Shown: one piece after another, positions 1 through 12,447 of the stretch | How the letters are laid out: each line of letters starts with the position of its first letter | How positions within the stretch are numbered: position 1 is the first letter of the stretch | Source of the DNA: Dryocosmus kuriphilus | Lineage: Eukaryota; Arthropoda; Insecta; Hymenoptera; Cynipidae | Length of the DNA: 64,000 nucleotides | NCBI GenBank assembly: GCA_038277395.1 | Contig: CM076193.1 | Location: 87,187,583-87,251,582 of the forward strand | Direction of reading: 5' to 3' | Notes under the pieces: model-generated | Seen by the model: the letters and a program-made list of their open reading frames with translations, nothing else | Database searches by the model: none | What the model was told of the DNA's origin: nothing | Made by a program: the position numbers and the translations under genes

Positions 1-13
1 ATCGGAACTATCG

Positions 14-283
14 GATCCGGAATGTCCGGACCGGACCGTCAAATGCAAGTTATCAGAGACAATCCGTTTATTTCCTAGGCAGTAATGCACATGTACCGGA
101 TAGCCCGTTACTCGGAACGAGACAAAACTTTGCTTCTTTTCGAAGGAGCTATGTGGTTATTGTGCCGGCCATTCTGGTTTACGGCCACTTCGCTACATGT
201 GCATGACGACCTTGAAAATGGACCAATCGTCCCTAGCAACTTCCGTTTGACGGTCCGTTCCAGACATCCTGGATCCGGTCTTT
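14..283. repeat. Short inverted repeat (hairpin) at window start
   Basis: Bases 14-100 (GATCCGGAATGTCCGGACC then a TTCCTAGGCAGTAATGCACA part) recur in reverse complement at about 193-283 (TACATGTGCATGACGACC then GACGGTCCGTTCCAGACAT). The arms are imperfect, with a spacer of about 90 bp. The stretch is more GC-rich than its surroundings and codes for nothing I recognise. Confidence 0.6.
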
Positions 284-593
284 CCAGTGCATAGAAGGAA
301 GACAGTAGATGGAAACGGGGATCTTTGGAGCAATTAGCATTAGTGCATTTCCGTGTGAGTTCAGAATGTGTTAGTGTGTATCCGTGTGGGTTGTTGTATT
401 TGTATGTATCCATCCATTAATAATTGATATAATTTATTGCTTCTCTCGTGCGTTACAATACAGTTTTTCAAGTAGGCCACAAACGTGTCTAGACGCGTCT
501 AACTTTGATTAAAAAGGAATCTTTGTTCTATAAAGCATAGGGGAGCTTATTGAGGAACTTGGCAGTAAAAATATCTGAGATATGTGATGCATA

Positions 594-1749
594 CGAGGTG
601 TGTCCGAAAACAATCTGACCTGCGTTGATATCTCCACGTTGGTTCTGCTTTTCGCCTTCCGAGCCGTGACATCCTTCAAAGTAGTCACCATTTGATTGAA
701 CCACTGCTCCCAGCGGTGCTTCGACCTCTTAAAGCAGTCCTCAAACGCAGATTTTGGAATGGCCTTCAACTCGCGCGTCGCATTACTCTGAATCGTCTCG
801 ATGTCATCGAACCGCTTTGCTTTGAGCGCTATTTTCAATTTCGGGAACAACCAAAAGTAGCAGGGAGCTATGCCGGGACTGTAGGGAGGCTGGCGAACTT
901 GTATAATCTTGTGCTTCGCCAAAAATTGCTGCACAAATTCGTAGTGCACAACACCCTCAGAATCGAAAAAAATAATCATTGACGTGCTTTTTCGGCCGTG
1001 GCTCGTCTGGACCCTTCCACTGTGAAGATTTTTTTTAGTTTCAAGATCGTAACCATAAATCCATGATTCACCACCAGTAATAACCTTCTTAAGGACATTT
1101 CCATCATCACTGACCATTTTCCAGTTTTCCTGAGCGACTTCAGAGCGAAGGTCTTTCTGCTCGGTCGTAAGGAATTTCAGAATAAATTTTGCACACACGC
1201 GAGTAATTCCCAAAATCTTGTTCAAAATTTCCCCTCCACTGCTTTTCTGCATTCCGAGATTATTTTCTGCTTCACGAACAGTCAATCGACGATCACCTTC
1301 AATTGTAAGTCACACACGCTCGATGTTTTCTGGTGTTGTTGTCAACAGAGGTCGGCCAGAACGGGGGTCACTCTCAACAGATGTGCGGCCATTTTTAAAC
1401 GGCTTGTACCACTACTTTATCTGTGTTATGCCCATACTTTTGTCCCCAAAAGCCTTCTCTATCATTTCAATAGTCTCCGTACAACTTTTGCCGAGATCGG
1501 AACAAAACTTGATGCAAATTCGTTGATCTCTTCTTTCTGTCATTTTCAACAGTACACAAATGCGACGAACGGAAAAAATACGTTGGACATAAACACACGC
1601 TGCACGCGACCCAAGGCATCCGGCCGGTAACTAAGCCATTCAGGAAGTTCGTGAGGGACTACTGGTTACGCTCATACTTCGCAGAGGCCGCTGGAGTGCT
1701 CTGGCCCGAAGATATGATCGCAGGTCGGATAGTTTTCGGACACACCTCG
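594..1749 (-). mobile_element. Mariner element, inactive
   Basis: Inverted terminal repeats of about 31 bp bound the element: CGAGGTGTGTCCGAAAACAA from 594 and its near-complement ending at 1749. TA dinucleotides flank both ends (592-593 and 1750-1751), the mariner target-site duplication. At 1156 bp it is shorter than a full mariner (about 1.3 kb), which fits an internal deletion in the transposase. It sits inside copy A of the giant repeat and so is younger than it. Confidence 0.92.
600..1543 (-). pseudogene. Mariner transposase pseudogene
   Basis: Reading begins at ATG 1543-1541 (MTERRDQRICIKFCSD) and continues as a mariner DDD transposase with helix-turn-helix and GRPL linker-like motifs. 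Two in-frame stops lie before the long open part (TAG after GITQIK, and one after PENIERV). In the catalytic half the first Asp of the usual TGDESW is replaced (TGGESW). The segment with the second Asp (the HHDNAPAH region) is missing between VVHYEFV and QQFLAKH, and the third Asp is Tyr (APCYFWLFP). It cannot catalyse transposition. The open frame reads on through the terminal repeat, so its extreme C terminus is not native. Confidence 0.9.
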
Positions 1750-2686
1750 TACTTATGGAATGTCTAAACTAACTGAATCAATATTTCTTATTTGATTTAC
1801 TTTAAATAATTTTTCTATCCAATTTGATGTATAAGCTTTCTCTAAAATATGTCTATATTTACTAAGGAGCTACTAAAAATACTAAAAATATTACTTAATA
1901 ATGCTAGCCTCTCCTATTTTAATTGAAATTATTTCAAATGCATTATTTCTGTTTCCAACCACCAGCAATTAGAAGCTCTAAAACTGAAACGAGTCTCTTA
2001 CATTTTTATAAAAGCCAAAATGAGTGTGAGAGAAGGACATGAAAAAGTAGATATACATTTTAAAAGATACATTTCATAAACATCAACTAAAAGCTCTAAA
2101 CCCGAGATGAGTTTCTTCAATTTTTATAATAAACAAAAATCAATATAATTAATGCCCTCTAATGTGTCACAATAAACTTTATTAAGCAATTCGCACACAT
2201 ACAAGGTCATATATAATTTTGCTCACAGTGGGCACACATTATTCTAATCATATGTAACCGTGTGTTTTCTCGAAGTTTCTCAGAGGTATTTCAATATTTC
2301 AGAGCGATGTTTTTATTCTGTTTCGTATTATTCTACTATACTTGCGAGTAATTATGAAACCATTGAATCATGATGCATCAACACTTTTTTTTTTATTTTA
2401 TGTTTTTTTTTATAAAAGAATGTGAGTGCTTTTGGGTACAGAGTGTGGGACTCGGCCTAAGAAAGGCGTCCACTACCCACTAAATCCACATCCTCTTCCT
2501 GCCAACCCAAGGTTCTGGAACCTCTAAACGCATTGCTTCAAAACCTTGGATTATAGGCGGAAAAGCCGTGTCTTAGCTTCCTACAGGCTCTACTGAGCCA
2601 CTATCTCTCGAAGTTGCCCTTCTTTTTTCTTTACTCTCAATACATTTTCTGCGTATCGAGCAATGCTATTCCAGTTGTTTTGTGAT

Positions 2687-5480
2687 TTAATCATCAACGT
2701 TGTCTGGTGTGATGTTTACTCCAACCTCATCATCCAGAACTCTCCTCTGGGCCGCCCATCTATCGCAGTTGAAGAAGGTGTGCTCGGCATCATCAATTTC
2801 ACTCGGACAGTTGTCACATTTAAGGCTAGGCTTCTTTTTCATGCGAAAATGGTGGGCGTTGAAGTGGCCGTGGCCGGAGAGAAACTGGGTGACGTGAAAA
2901 TTCACCTCTCAGTAATTCCTGGTGGTCCACGGTTTCACTTCGCCTATTATCCTGGCAGTCCACCGTCCTTTATCATCTGACCTCCATCTTTCTTCCCATT
3001 TTAGGAAGGTTGTTAATCTTTTCCTAGTTGCAGTTAGTTTGCCATTGCTTAAACACTTCGCCACGTGTATTCTTTTCCTCTCATCGGCGAGAAGATCAAT
3101 GGGGATACATCCCGCTATTACCATTACCGCCGAACAAGAAACGCTACGGTATGCGCATGCAATTCTAAGGGCACCTTTCCTTTGTACAGCCAGGAGCCTG
3201 TTTCTAAGGCAGGCAGTCTTAGGGGCATCAGCCCAAACCTCCGAACTGTACAACATAATTGAGTTTACCACGCTCATTACCATTCTTCTTTGCAACTCCT
3301 TGCCCCCGCTACGTTTGGCATGAGCCTTGTTAACATACCGACCATTTTCTCAGCTTTCTCCGCTGCCTTAGTAACCTGCATCTTGAAAGTAAGTTTCTCG
3401 TCGATCCACGTTCCTAGGTATTCAAGCACAGTCGCCGCCTGGTAAGAACAATAACCTCTGTCTTTTTTTGGCAAGCTGTAAGCCATGGTCTTGAAGCCAG
3501 GTCTCCACTTTTATCGAGACCAAGTTTACTAGGAACTCAGACTCTTCTTCCGTTCGGGCTTTAATCATCGTAGCTAAGTCATCAGCTTATGCGACAAGCT
3601 TTGATCCTATGGGTAGGTCCATTTGCAGGGCCTCGCCGTAGACGACGTTCCAGATGTCAAGTCCGAGAACTGATCCCTGCGCAACTCCTGCTGTGACTTG
3701 AACATTTCTTGTCCTTTCAGTGGTTGTGTAAATGAGTTGTCGGTCATTAAGACAGGCACTTATCACACGCATAAAGTATAATAGAACCTTAAATCGTCTG
3801 TCAAGTACGTCAAGAATGTCAACCCATTTCACTGAATTAAATACATTCCTGACACCAACTGTGACCATTACACATACCTTCCTTGTACGGTAATTTCAAC
3901 TCCAGGCCTCGTGTACTTCTTTCAAGGACTCATCTATTGCTCCTATTGTGGACCTGCCCTCGCGCAAACCATGTTGGTTATTGGCTAGGCCTCCTGCAGC
4001 TGATATTGCCTCTCTAAGCCTGGCACACAGCAGGATTTCGAAAAGTTTCCCTATAACATCAAGCATGCAGAGTGGTCGGAATGATGAGGCCGTGATTAGG
4101 AAGCTTTGCCCTTGTCTAACACAACAAGTTTCTGTTTTTTCCACCTTGAACAGAAAACACCAACAGCGAGGCAGTAGTTAAAAGTGTGGAGCAATAAGAA
4201 CGGGTGTTCCCTTGCAATCAATTGAACCACGACCGTCAGTATACAGTCAGGGCCTGGCGCCTTTCCGCGTTTCATTTGGGAAGTCGCTTTCCACCGTTCT
4301 TCTTTTGTAAAGAAAAGAAACGGTCCCGAAAGTGTTACCTCAGCGCTGTTCCTACTTGAATGGTTGGAGAACAACTCACCCATAATCAGCTCCATCATCT
4401 TGGGTTCCATGACTGCCGCCGGTGCCCGTCCATAGAGTTTGAAGGTCACAATTTAGTAGCCAAGACCTTAGGTGTCCTGGTCCACTGACAGTCGGATCTC
4501 TGCCCACTTGCGCCGTTTTCCGTCGGAGAATGTTTGTTTCAACAATTTCTTAGCATGCATATAGTCCCTGTTGGCTTGTACTGCGTCTTTACTTTTCTTG
4601 CGAATTCTTGGAACTTTGCGCTTTAGCTTGAAGTAGATGGCTCTTAGCTCCGCAATTTTCTGCGTCCACCAGTACACCGGTGGCTTGCATGTTCTTGATG
4701 CTCTCGTCGGCATAGAGGCTGTGCATCCTTGTACGGTTAAGTTAGTCGTGCTCTCTGCATGGCACTCTGCATCTGATCTAAAGACACTCGAGGATGTTAT
4801 TTCTTCAAGCAGTCTTCCTCCCTTCTCAGCAATATTGTTGAGAAGTTTTTTCGCGTTAAGTTTTTTCGTATTCCACCCTTTCTTCATTGTGTTGGTCTTG
4901 TGAGTTTTGGTTGTACTTGGAGACACACCGCCCATCAGAAAGAAAATATGTTGGTGGTCGCTTGCGTTGTAATCTTCAAGCACATGTCATCCTCGTATTC
5001 TTCTAGCAGCGTGCAGTGTGGCCATAGTGATGTCAGAGTTCAAGATTGTTAATCTAATCTGGCTGCCATGTCTGTTACCGCTCGACCTCTCGAATCCGTC
5101 TACGGCATACCCCATTCACACGATTTTGCATTAAAATCTCCCGCTAGAATGATCTCACCTTCCAGAACGCCACAAAGGTCCTCCAGTTTATCCATTTTAT
5201 TGTGGAACACTGTAATACGTTCGTTTGGCGAGAGGTAGCAGCCGACGAGAGTGATTCTATTATTCGAAACTCAAACAAAACCATTCCCTTTTCCATGTTT
5301 ATGGAGAGGGAAGCTTTGGCTATTGACTATCCACGAAGAAGCAGTCCCGCTGTCATCGTGGAACCAGTTTGGGCTCTTCCTGTTTTGGTACTGTTCACTA
5401 ATGATCTAAACGTCTGCTTTTTTTCGTGAACTAATTGTACCATTAAGTTCTAGGATAGCTTAGAGTAGAGCGACGCAGGT
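2687..5480 (-). pseudogene. LINE ORF2 (APE endonuclease + reverse transcriptase), broken
   Basis: Fragments in several minus frames spell the ORF2 order. The endonuclease motif GDFNAKSCEWGMP lies near 5100-5160 and is followed by a stop. Reverse transcriptase pieces run from about 4449 to 3277: FRPLCMLDVIGKLFEILL, a NQHGLREGRSTIGAI box at 3896-4144, and VAQGSVLG at 3587-3868. The active-site box reads VA-stop-ADDLA, so the Tyr of YADD has become a stop near 3588. The C-terminal piece (2905-2687) has CDNCPSEIDDAEHTFFNC, the CCHC typical of R1-type ORF2. Confidence 0.82.
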
Positions 5481-5500
5481 TCCCTGAAGGATTACTGACA

Positions 5501-6895
5501 TTACCTCTTTATGTTAACTTTACGGTCTGCCTCTCTGCAGATTGCACACCTTGAAGAACCCGGCGTGTGGTCAGCAGGGGAGCTACTTCCTCTTTCCGCA
5601 CAAAGTGCGCATTTAGGCTCCTTTGTACAGTTTATAGCTCGATGATCTTCTGTGCCGCACTTCCAGCACTGAAGACTCCTGTCGACGCCTTTGAATTCCC
5701 CTGCCGTATGGCCATAGTTAATGCAACGGTAACAACGCTTTACCTTTACCTTAAAGAGAACTCGGAAGCTCACCCAGCCAACCTTGATCTTTCCCAACTG
5801 AACAATTTTATTGGCATCAATCTCCCGTAGTTCGGCAAAGGCCATCAAGCTGCCCCTGTAGTCTTTTTGATCACATTTACCGTGGAATTCTCTGTAGGTT
5901 TTTCACCTGGAGTAGATATACGTGCCTTCTGGATTTCGTCCACACTTGTGGCCACATCCAAATCCAAGATTTGGATTTGAGCTCGTGGGACAAGTTGCCG
6001 TACTGCTCCGGTTTCTTTGATGGCGTCTTGCAAAGCTTCCCCAAATTTAGCTTTATTTTCTGTTGACGCACCTACATCCAGCAAGACATCACCTTGGCGA
6101 GTCTTCTTGAAAGCTTTGATTTCAATTTTCATTTCTTCCGGTTTTACGGAAGACCTGATATCTTTGACAACTTGCGCAAAGCTACGACCTGTTGCGGGTC
6201 GAATAACTACGGCCTCAGGTCTAGTTCTTTGACGCCTCTTTCTTGTATTTTTAACTTTGCCCCTCTCCGAGCAGCCATATTCATCTTTTTTCTCCTTTTT
6301 CTTTTTCCTGACCTCTTCACGCCATTCTTGAGTGGACCCTTCCACTTGTGGTTTCTTCTTTGGTCTTGAATTTTCAAAATTATTTGGGCTCGGGGTATTG
6401 GAGTCTGGCTTTTTTCTCTTTTTTTTTTGGTGATCGGTGTCCTTCTAGTTGCCCTTCTGTCATCTCGACTATTCGCACTGACATCTACAAGCATTCCGGA
6501 AGTTTTCTTAGCGTCCGACGTTTGGAGCATGGTACTCTTTGCTTTCAATTTGTTGAAAGCAACGGAAATATTCTTCAGCGATTCACAAGCCGGTATCATG
6601 CTGTTCTTAATCAGGCTGTCTATGTTGGTCCTAGAACCTACATGAGTGGCCATCCGTTCAAGAATTGAGTGTAACTCTGATATAACCGTGTGCAAATACT
6701 GCTGTAGTAAATCGTATTTTTGATCTGCTGCATTGACTCTGCTTCTGCCCTTAATACCTGCCTTTTTACTTTGCATGATTGGTCCCCCCCAAAATCCTCG
6801 GGACCAGCGTTGACCACCGGGGCTTTCACCTGATCGGAGTCAACGGGAAGATTGAAATTCCCTTTGGGTAATCTGTTATTACCATGCCTATCCAT
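5501..6895 (-). pseudogene. LINE ORF1 (Gag-like, CCHC), broken
   Basis: At least four overlapping minus-strand fragments follow each other in shifted frames (6895-6638, 6776-6207, 6345-5845, 5848-5501). The middle has a Lys/Arg-rich hinge. The last part has zinc knuckles: CWKCGTEDHRAINC is a proper CX2CX4HX4C, while the preceding CYRCINYGHTAGEF has lost its final Cys. The block with KKTRQGDVLLDVGA resembles R1/TRAS-type ORF1. Such proteins bind the element RNA in a ribonucleoprotein particle. The frameshifts make this copy non-functional. Confidence 0.8.
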
Positions 6896-6948
6896 TTTTT
6901 ATTTATATTCGGGGTATACTCCCCTTGCTGGTTTTTGTCCACCCCGGG

Positions 6949-8212
6949 TACTAACTGAGAGTTCGATCGCACAAGTCACATAAGGTCATATACACGCTGG
7001 AAATCAGATATTAAGTAAATTCCAAGACCTAAAGTTATTAATGGAATTTATGCTTTTATATTTTATCCTACGAAAATATTCCCAAGAATTTTGAGGATTG
7101 CATTGATCTCTTTCGTTTTACTACTAACTATATCAATAAACTAAAAGCTAGTATTAGTTCACCACGATGAAAGAATATTTTCTCAATATATATCCAGATT
7201 AAATATTTTTTCATAGCAAGTGTGACACCAATATCGTAATGTAATATGCTGTGAAAAAAAAATAAAAGCGTTAACTTATTTGAAGATGTATATATATTTT
7301 TTTCAAGGGAATTTATAATAGACAGACTAAAGAAGATTCTGGTAAACCTTTTTACAAGTATCTCAAGCACATTTTCAAATTTTATAATGTTATTAATATG
7401 ATTCTTGGGGAAAAAGAGTTCACGTCCATGTCAAATAAAAAAATAACTAGAAGAACAATTGTACAGTTCAAAATATGCAGAAATAATTTAAAGCCCTTCC
7501 TGCGTATTTGTTAGAGATAACCAATAATGTAATTTTAACATTTCTCATCGCGTTGCATGATTTTAGACGTCAAAATAAGTGTGTCTTTTTTAACCAGCTC
7601 TTGGTATTACACTTTTCAAAATAAACTACTACAATATAATTTTATTAAATAAAGTTGAAAGTCGTCTATTGGTGAAGATCATAGGGAGAATACTTAGAGA
7701 GATGAAGTTAGATGAGTGAAGCACAGCTATGAAATGTTTAAACAATTTATTTTCTTATAAATTTTAAGCCGAACCAATGTTAGACTTACGTTTTTGACCA
7801 ATTATTTGAAAATATGACGTCACTTTCCTGTTAGAAAATATCAAAAGAAACCCACTAATGAATTAGTTAATGAAAAAGCAAAGAAATAACTAGAGATAAA
7901 TAATGCATACTTATAGAAATCGAAGAGTGAATCGATAATGAATATGTTACTCAAAATCTTTGATCGATGAAGAAAGAACGGTCTAAAGCAAATATGAACG
8001 TATGGTAACGTACTTAAGAATGATGTAATTTGTAGGCATGGAATCGAATGTGAACTCTAGTAAAATAAATCTGAAGTTATAAACAGTCAAGCTGACTACA
8101 ATATACTATACTATACTATACTAAACTATACTATATGGTGCACTGGGTGAAGGAGTTATTAAATCTAAACATTTTAATCTGTACTTTGGTTTCTAGTATG
8201 ATGATGATATTA
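6949..8212. repeat. Inner left arm of giant inverted repeat
   Basis: This stretch is the reverse complement of about 14209-15578: GACCTAAAGTTATTAATGG (near 7027) against CCATCAATAACTTTAGGTC (near 15536); AATATGACGTCACTTTCCTG (7811) against the block at 14721-14740; and AATGTTTAGATTTAATAACT (14240) against its complement near 8170. The outer end carries an extra piece of about 58 bp not found on the right. It is AT-rich and codes for nothing. Confidence 0.85.
8098..8136. repeat. Pentanucleotide (ACTAT)n tract
   Basis: About seven imperfect copies of ACTAT follow one another. The partner site in the right arm (14280-14310) has only a short degenerate version, so the tract expanded after the arms separated. 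Confidence 0.8.
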
Positions 8213-8599
8213 AGTGGACGGAGTAGGAGTTGATCGATATAAAAGATAGTTAGGTAGTGAATTTCTACGGTTTTGGATAGGCACATGGTAAGGTAAGATG
8301 TGACTGATACTATTTTTTACTGTTTTTCCGAGTGATAATATGGTGAAGGAGGGAGTGTGGTGCGGTATTTGTGGGTTGGTGGGGAGAGAGGGAGAAGATT
8401 TGAGAGCGAAGAAATTGATCAGTGGATAGAGTAGAAATGCCGTTAGCCAGAATTCCCTTGAGGGAGAACGCCTAAGGGAAGCACACGGCAGGGAGGGATT
8501 CAGACGAGGCAGGCTCGAGGTCTTGACTAAGTAGTGAAGGGAAAGGGGCAGGCGAGTCCAGTGTCGAGATTGAGAGCTTCGAGACGACACAGAAAGGTA

Positions 8600-9225
8600 G
8601 AGGTGCCAAGAGCATTAGAAAAAACTGGCCGACAAACCTATACAGATTGAGACGATTAAGTAAGGCGTGGTCTAGCGTTGCAAAGAAGAAAAGGAGAAGG
8701 TCTGGAGAAAATTAGAGGGTATGGAGAATAGACAGAGAATAATTGAGGAAGAGAAAAGAAAGGAAATAAGTCAGCTGGAAGAAAGAGTGTGTAATTTAGA
8801 AAGAATGAGGTAGAGAAACTTCTAAAAGACATAGGAGCACAGGTTAGGGTGTAGGAAATAAAGGGGGTGGGCAACAAGACAGGAGGAAAAGCAAGGATCT
8901 ATGGAGTCAAACTGGGAAGTGATTTGGAGAAGAGAGAGGTAATGCCGAAAAAAAGGGCGCTCAGGGGTAGGAAGGAAATAATTGATGAGAATATGACATG
9001 GAGTGAGAGAAAGAAAAGATGGGTAATCGAAGATAGGGCTTGGGAAGAGAGAAGGAAAGGGAACAGGGTAAGGATGGAGAGAATACTCTGAGTGAATGAG
9101 ACAGTGTGGAGATGGAACGAAGAAAAAGAGGAGTTGAAAGTGGGGGAATGGTATCAAGAAAGAGGGAAAGTATAGGCGAATAAGAACAGGGTGAATGCGG
9201 CGGAGTTTGTGAACGAGAAAATAGG
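8600..9225 (+). pseudogene. LINE ORF1-like purine-rich remnant
   Basis: A stretch dominated by Lys, Glu and Arg codons that would form coiled coil, upstream of the endonuclease of the same element. Only short open pieces remain (for example 8867-9091). No zinc knuckle is visible. Its role as ORF1 is inferred from position and composition only. Confidence 0.4.
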
Positions 9226-12200
9226 GTGAGGACGGGGGAATGGGGAGAGAAGAGAGAAAGGGGTAAAATTGCGTTTTGGAATGTATCAGGGTTGAAAAAT
9301 AAAGATAGAGGTCTTCGGGATGAGTTGAATAAATGGGATTTGATAATGATGAGCGAGACTTGGTTGAATGAGAAGGAATGGAAGGTTATTGAAAGAAATT
9401 TAACAAGAGGATCAATGTGGACAGTGCTGGAAGCAAAAAAGGAACATGCGATGGGGAAGGAGGGATGGGTGGCATGGTCTGGGAGGTGAGGAGAGAATTA
9501 ACAATAGAAGAGAAAGAAGGAAAGAAGGAGACAGACCTGGAGGATGTGATGGTTAGGAAAATAAAGTTTGGAAGAGTAAGAGTGGACATGGTTAGAATGT
9601 ACAGAAGAAGAGGAGAAGAAAATGGGTGGAAAAAAATAAAGAATTGGATAGAGAAAAAGAAGAAAGAGTTGGTATTAATATTTGGAGATTTAAATGCATG
9701 GACTGGGGAATGGGGGGGGGGGATAAAGAAATGGAAACCTTTAGCAGAAAATCGAAACTCCGAGAAATAGACAGAGAGCGTAAAATACTATTGAATATGA
9801 TCGGGGAGGAAGGATGGTTCATTTGTAACGGAAATACAAAGGGTGATGAGAAATGGGAGTTGAGGTAGAGGAAAAAGGAGAAATGGTGATTGATTACATC
9901 CTGACAGAAGAAAGGATATAAATATTATAGACAGATTGTAGATAGCGGAAAAGGAGAAGGGATATTAGAGAAAAAAGGAATGATGGGCACATGTGGGAGT
10001 GAAAAACTTAGAGAATACAAGGAAAAGATGGAGAATGAGAATGATATGAGTACACAAGAGGAAGATCTGGATAAGATAGTAGCAAATTTAAGAGAGAGGA
10101 TAGATAAGATAAAGAGGTGAGGTAATGCCGCAGGGAGAGCAGGAAGAGAAAAAGAAGGGTTGGCGGGATGCAGAATGTAGAGAGAATAAGAAAAAAATTA
10201 AGGAATATTTAGAAATCTGGAGTCGAGAAGTTTTGGAGAAAAGAGAGTATGATAAAAGCAAAAAGACTCATGATAGGTTAGTAAGTGAAAAGAGATAGGA
10301 AGGAGAAAAACAGGTATAAGCAAGAAGTCGAGAAAGCGGTTAAGGAAGGTAAGGAATGGGAAGTGATCAACAGGGAAAGGGGAGGAAGGAAAGGAATTAG
10401 CAGTGAGATTGAAAAAAGTGAGAGGTCAGAGTACCTTAGAAAGTCGATAGGAGGAGTAGAAAATATGGTAAAAGGAGAAGGTAGGAAAAAAGTGGAGGGA
10501 GAAGAAGATCTCGGAAACGAGATTAATAGAGAAGAGGTGAAAGAGGCAATAAAAGAGGCTCAAAATAGATAAGGCGACAGGGGAGGACGGCATAGAGAAT
10601 GAGGCTTTGAAGTATGGAGGATATGGGATACAGGAATAGATATGTAGTATATGTAATAAGGTATGAAAGGGAGATGGGTGGCCAAAAGGATGGAGTACAA
10701 GGTTAGTAGTACCATTAATTAATAAGGGGGGGGGGCAAAAGGATAGAAGAGTACAGAAGAATTACACTTATGTCGGTAGGGTAAAAAATTTATGCAGAAA
10801 TAATTAAAAAGAGGCTCGAAAGACAGGTGGAGGATAAAGGGATCATTTCACATAATCAGATGGGTTTTATAACAGGGATGGGCACTACTGACAACTTTTT
10901 CATACTTATTTACGTGGTGAATAAGAATTTAGGAAGAAAGAAGTGGAAGTTAATAGCTCTGTTTGTTGATTTTAAGGCAGCATTTAATTTGGTAAACAGG
11001 AAGATGTTTTGGAAAACCCTAGAAGAAAGGGGAGTGGACGATGTGTTAGTAGAAAGAATTAAGGAAATCTTCGTAGAAACCAGAGTAAGGGTGATATTAC
11101 GAGCACCTAAAAAGGAGAGGCATTCTGGACAGGAAGAGGAGTGAGGCAAGGTTGCCCACTTAGCCCGCTTCTATTCGGTATCCTGTTAGTAGATTTTGAA
11201 GAGAAATTAGAAAGGAAGGGGAAAGGAGGGGTTATACTAGGTAATAGTAAAATATACTCTACGGCGTACGCGTACGATATAGTTTTGCTAGCGGAAGATG
11301 AAAGAGGGATGAAGCTAATAACGAGAGTGTTTGAAAAGTACGTGAGAAAGAAAGTTCTAACGTTAAATGTGGGAAAGACCACAATGTTATACTTTAGGAA
11401 TAGGAGAAATGAAATAGAGTAAGAATGGAAGATATATCGTGAGATTGTAGAACTCGTGGATGAGTTCTGCTATCTATGTTTTTGGTTTGAATCGGGAGGA
11501 GGAGGTGAGTTGCAGGCGAGAAAGAGGCTTGAGAGTGCGAGTAAGATAAAGGGTCAATTGTGGGGTATAGGCGAGGCAAGATTCAAGGATGACTGGAATA
11601 TGAGAGTATGGATGTTTGACGTGTTAGTACGGTCAGTGTTGAGCTATGGAGTAGACATCTGGGGCTGGTGGGAATACAAAAGGGCAGAAAGCGCACAGGA
11701 AAGATTTTTGAGGAGGGAGTTAGAGTTACCCAGGATATATGGTGAGAGAGGATTTGAGTAGAGAGAAAATGGTGATAAGGCAACTAAAAAAAGCGTGAAA
11801 CTTTGAAGAGAAGCTAAAAAGAGGGGAGGGTAGTAAGTTAGTGCAAGCATGTTTGAAGGGAATTCAAATTAAAGGGGAAAGAGTTAACACGGAGCGTTAA
11901 AAATGGGAGGAGGGCAGATTGCAAATATAGAGAGAATGTGGGCTTAAGAACGTAAATAAAGAATGGCAGCACATAGAGAGAGAATTGATAGAGAAGGAGA
12001 AAGAAGGGATATGGAAAAAATTAGTGAGTTCAAGATATAATAGGTGTTATAGGGTGGTTAAGAGCGAATCAGTGCCAGAGTATCTTAAAAAGGTGATAAA
12101 GGAGAACAAATGGAACAGCGTGATGAGGTTTAGAATGGGAGAACGTATAAGGGAGTGTATATGGGTTGAAGGAAGAAGAGAGTGTATGCAGAGTGTGTGG

Positions 12201-12369
12201 GTACGAGATAGAGACATGGGAGCATGTGCTAGAGAGATGCACAGGGGATGAAACGAGTGGGGAGAGCGTGAGTGAAAGGATAAGATGGATTTTGGACATG
12301 AATGTACAAGGTGAGAAGAAGATGAAAAAGTTGGAAAAAATGCGAGAAAGGGCAATGAACAGGGGTTAG
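9226..12369 (+). pseudogene. LINE ORF2 (endonuclease/RT), broken
   Basis: The open pieces at 9226-9489, 9417-9770, 10285-10572, 10827-11144, 11141-11422, 11456-11761 and 11985-12369 are one ORF2 in shifting frames. They hold APE endonuclease (FWNVSGLKNK; LIFGDLNAWTGEWG near 9675) and reverse transcriptase (LFVDFKAAFNLVNRKMF near 10960; RQGCPLSPLLFGILL near 11143). The active site reads TAYAYDIVLLA instead of YADD, so one catalytic Asp is Tyr. The C-terminal knuckle is CRVCGYEIETWEHVLERC near 12185. Multiple frameshifts and the lost Asp make it dead. Confidence 0.85.
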
Positions 12370-12447
12370 ATTAAAGCCAAAAGGAGATTCTAATCAAAGG
12401 AAAGTAAAGATATGTAGAGTTGCGAGCAAAAAGAAGAGCTTATGAAG

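Larger units (their letters stand above)
300..2384. repeat. Outer left arm of giant inverted repeat (copy A)
   Basis: Read in reverse complement, this stretch matches 19490-21060: for example TTAATAATTGATATAATT (near 415) against AATTATATCAATTATTAA (20303-20321), the GACGCGTCTAACTTTGATTA block near 495-515, and the GCTAGCCTCTCCTATTTTAA block near 1900. A roughly 640-bp part of copy B (20330-20965) is missing here, and homology resumes at about 300-395 against 20970-21055. A mariner is inserted at 594-1749. It contains no gene of its own. Confidence 0.8.
2385..6948 (-). mobile_element. R1-clade non-LTR retrotransposon (LINE), decayed
   Basis: A minus-strand LINE. Its 3' tail appears as the poly-T run starting at 2385 and its 5' end lies near 6948. 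Two gene regions are recognisable in order: a Gag-like ORF1 with CCHC knuckles (6895-5501) and an ORF2 with APE endonuclease, reverse transcriptase and a C-terminal Cys/His region (about 5480-2687). Both are broken by many frameshifts and stops. Its length (about 4.6 kb) is close to full for R1 types. It lies exactly between copy A and the inner left arm, splitting the giant inverted repeat. Clade assignment rests on ORF1 knuckles and the ORF2 C terminus. Confidence 0.85.
8213..12447 (+). mobile_element. APE-type LINE, decayed (same family as 61-64 kb)
   Basis: A plus-strand, strikingly purine-rich LINE filling the core of the giant inverted repeat. It has an ORF1-like coiled-coil-rich part, an endonuclease start (GKIAFWNVSGLKNKD), reverse transcriptase boxes and a C-terminal CCHC knuckle. 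The same protein family, in far better condition, lies on the minus strand at 61-64 kb. Repeat sequence of the core resumes at about 12448. The 5' limit is taken where the inner arm ends and is approximate. Confidence 0.82.
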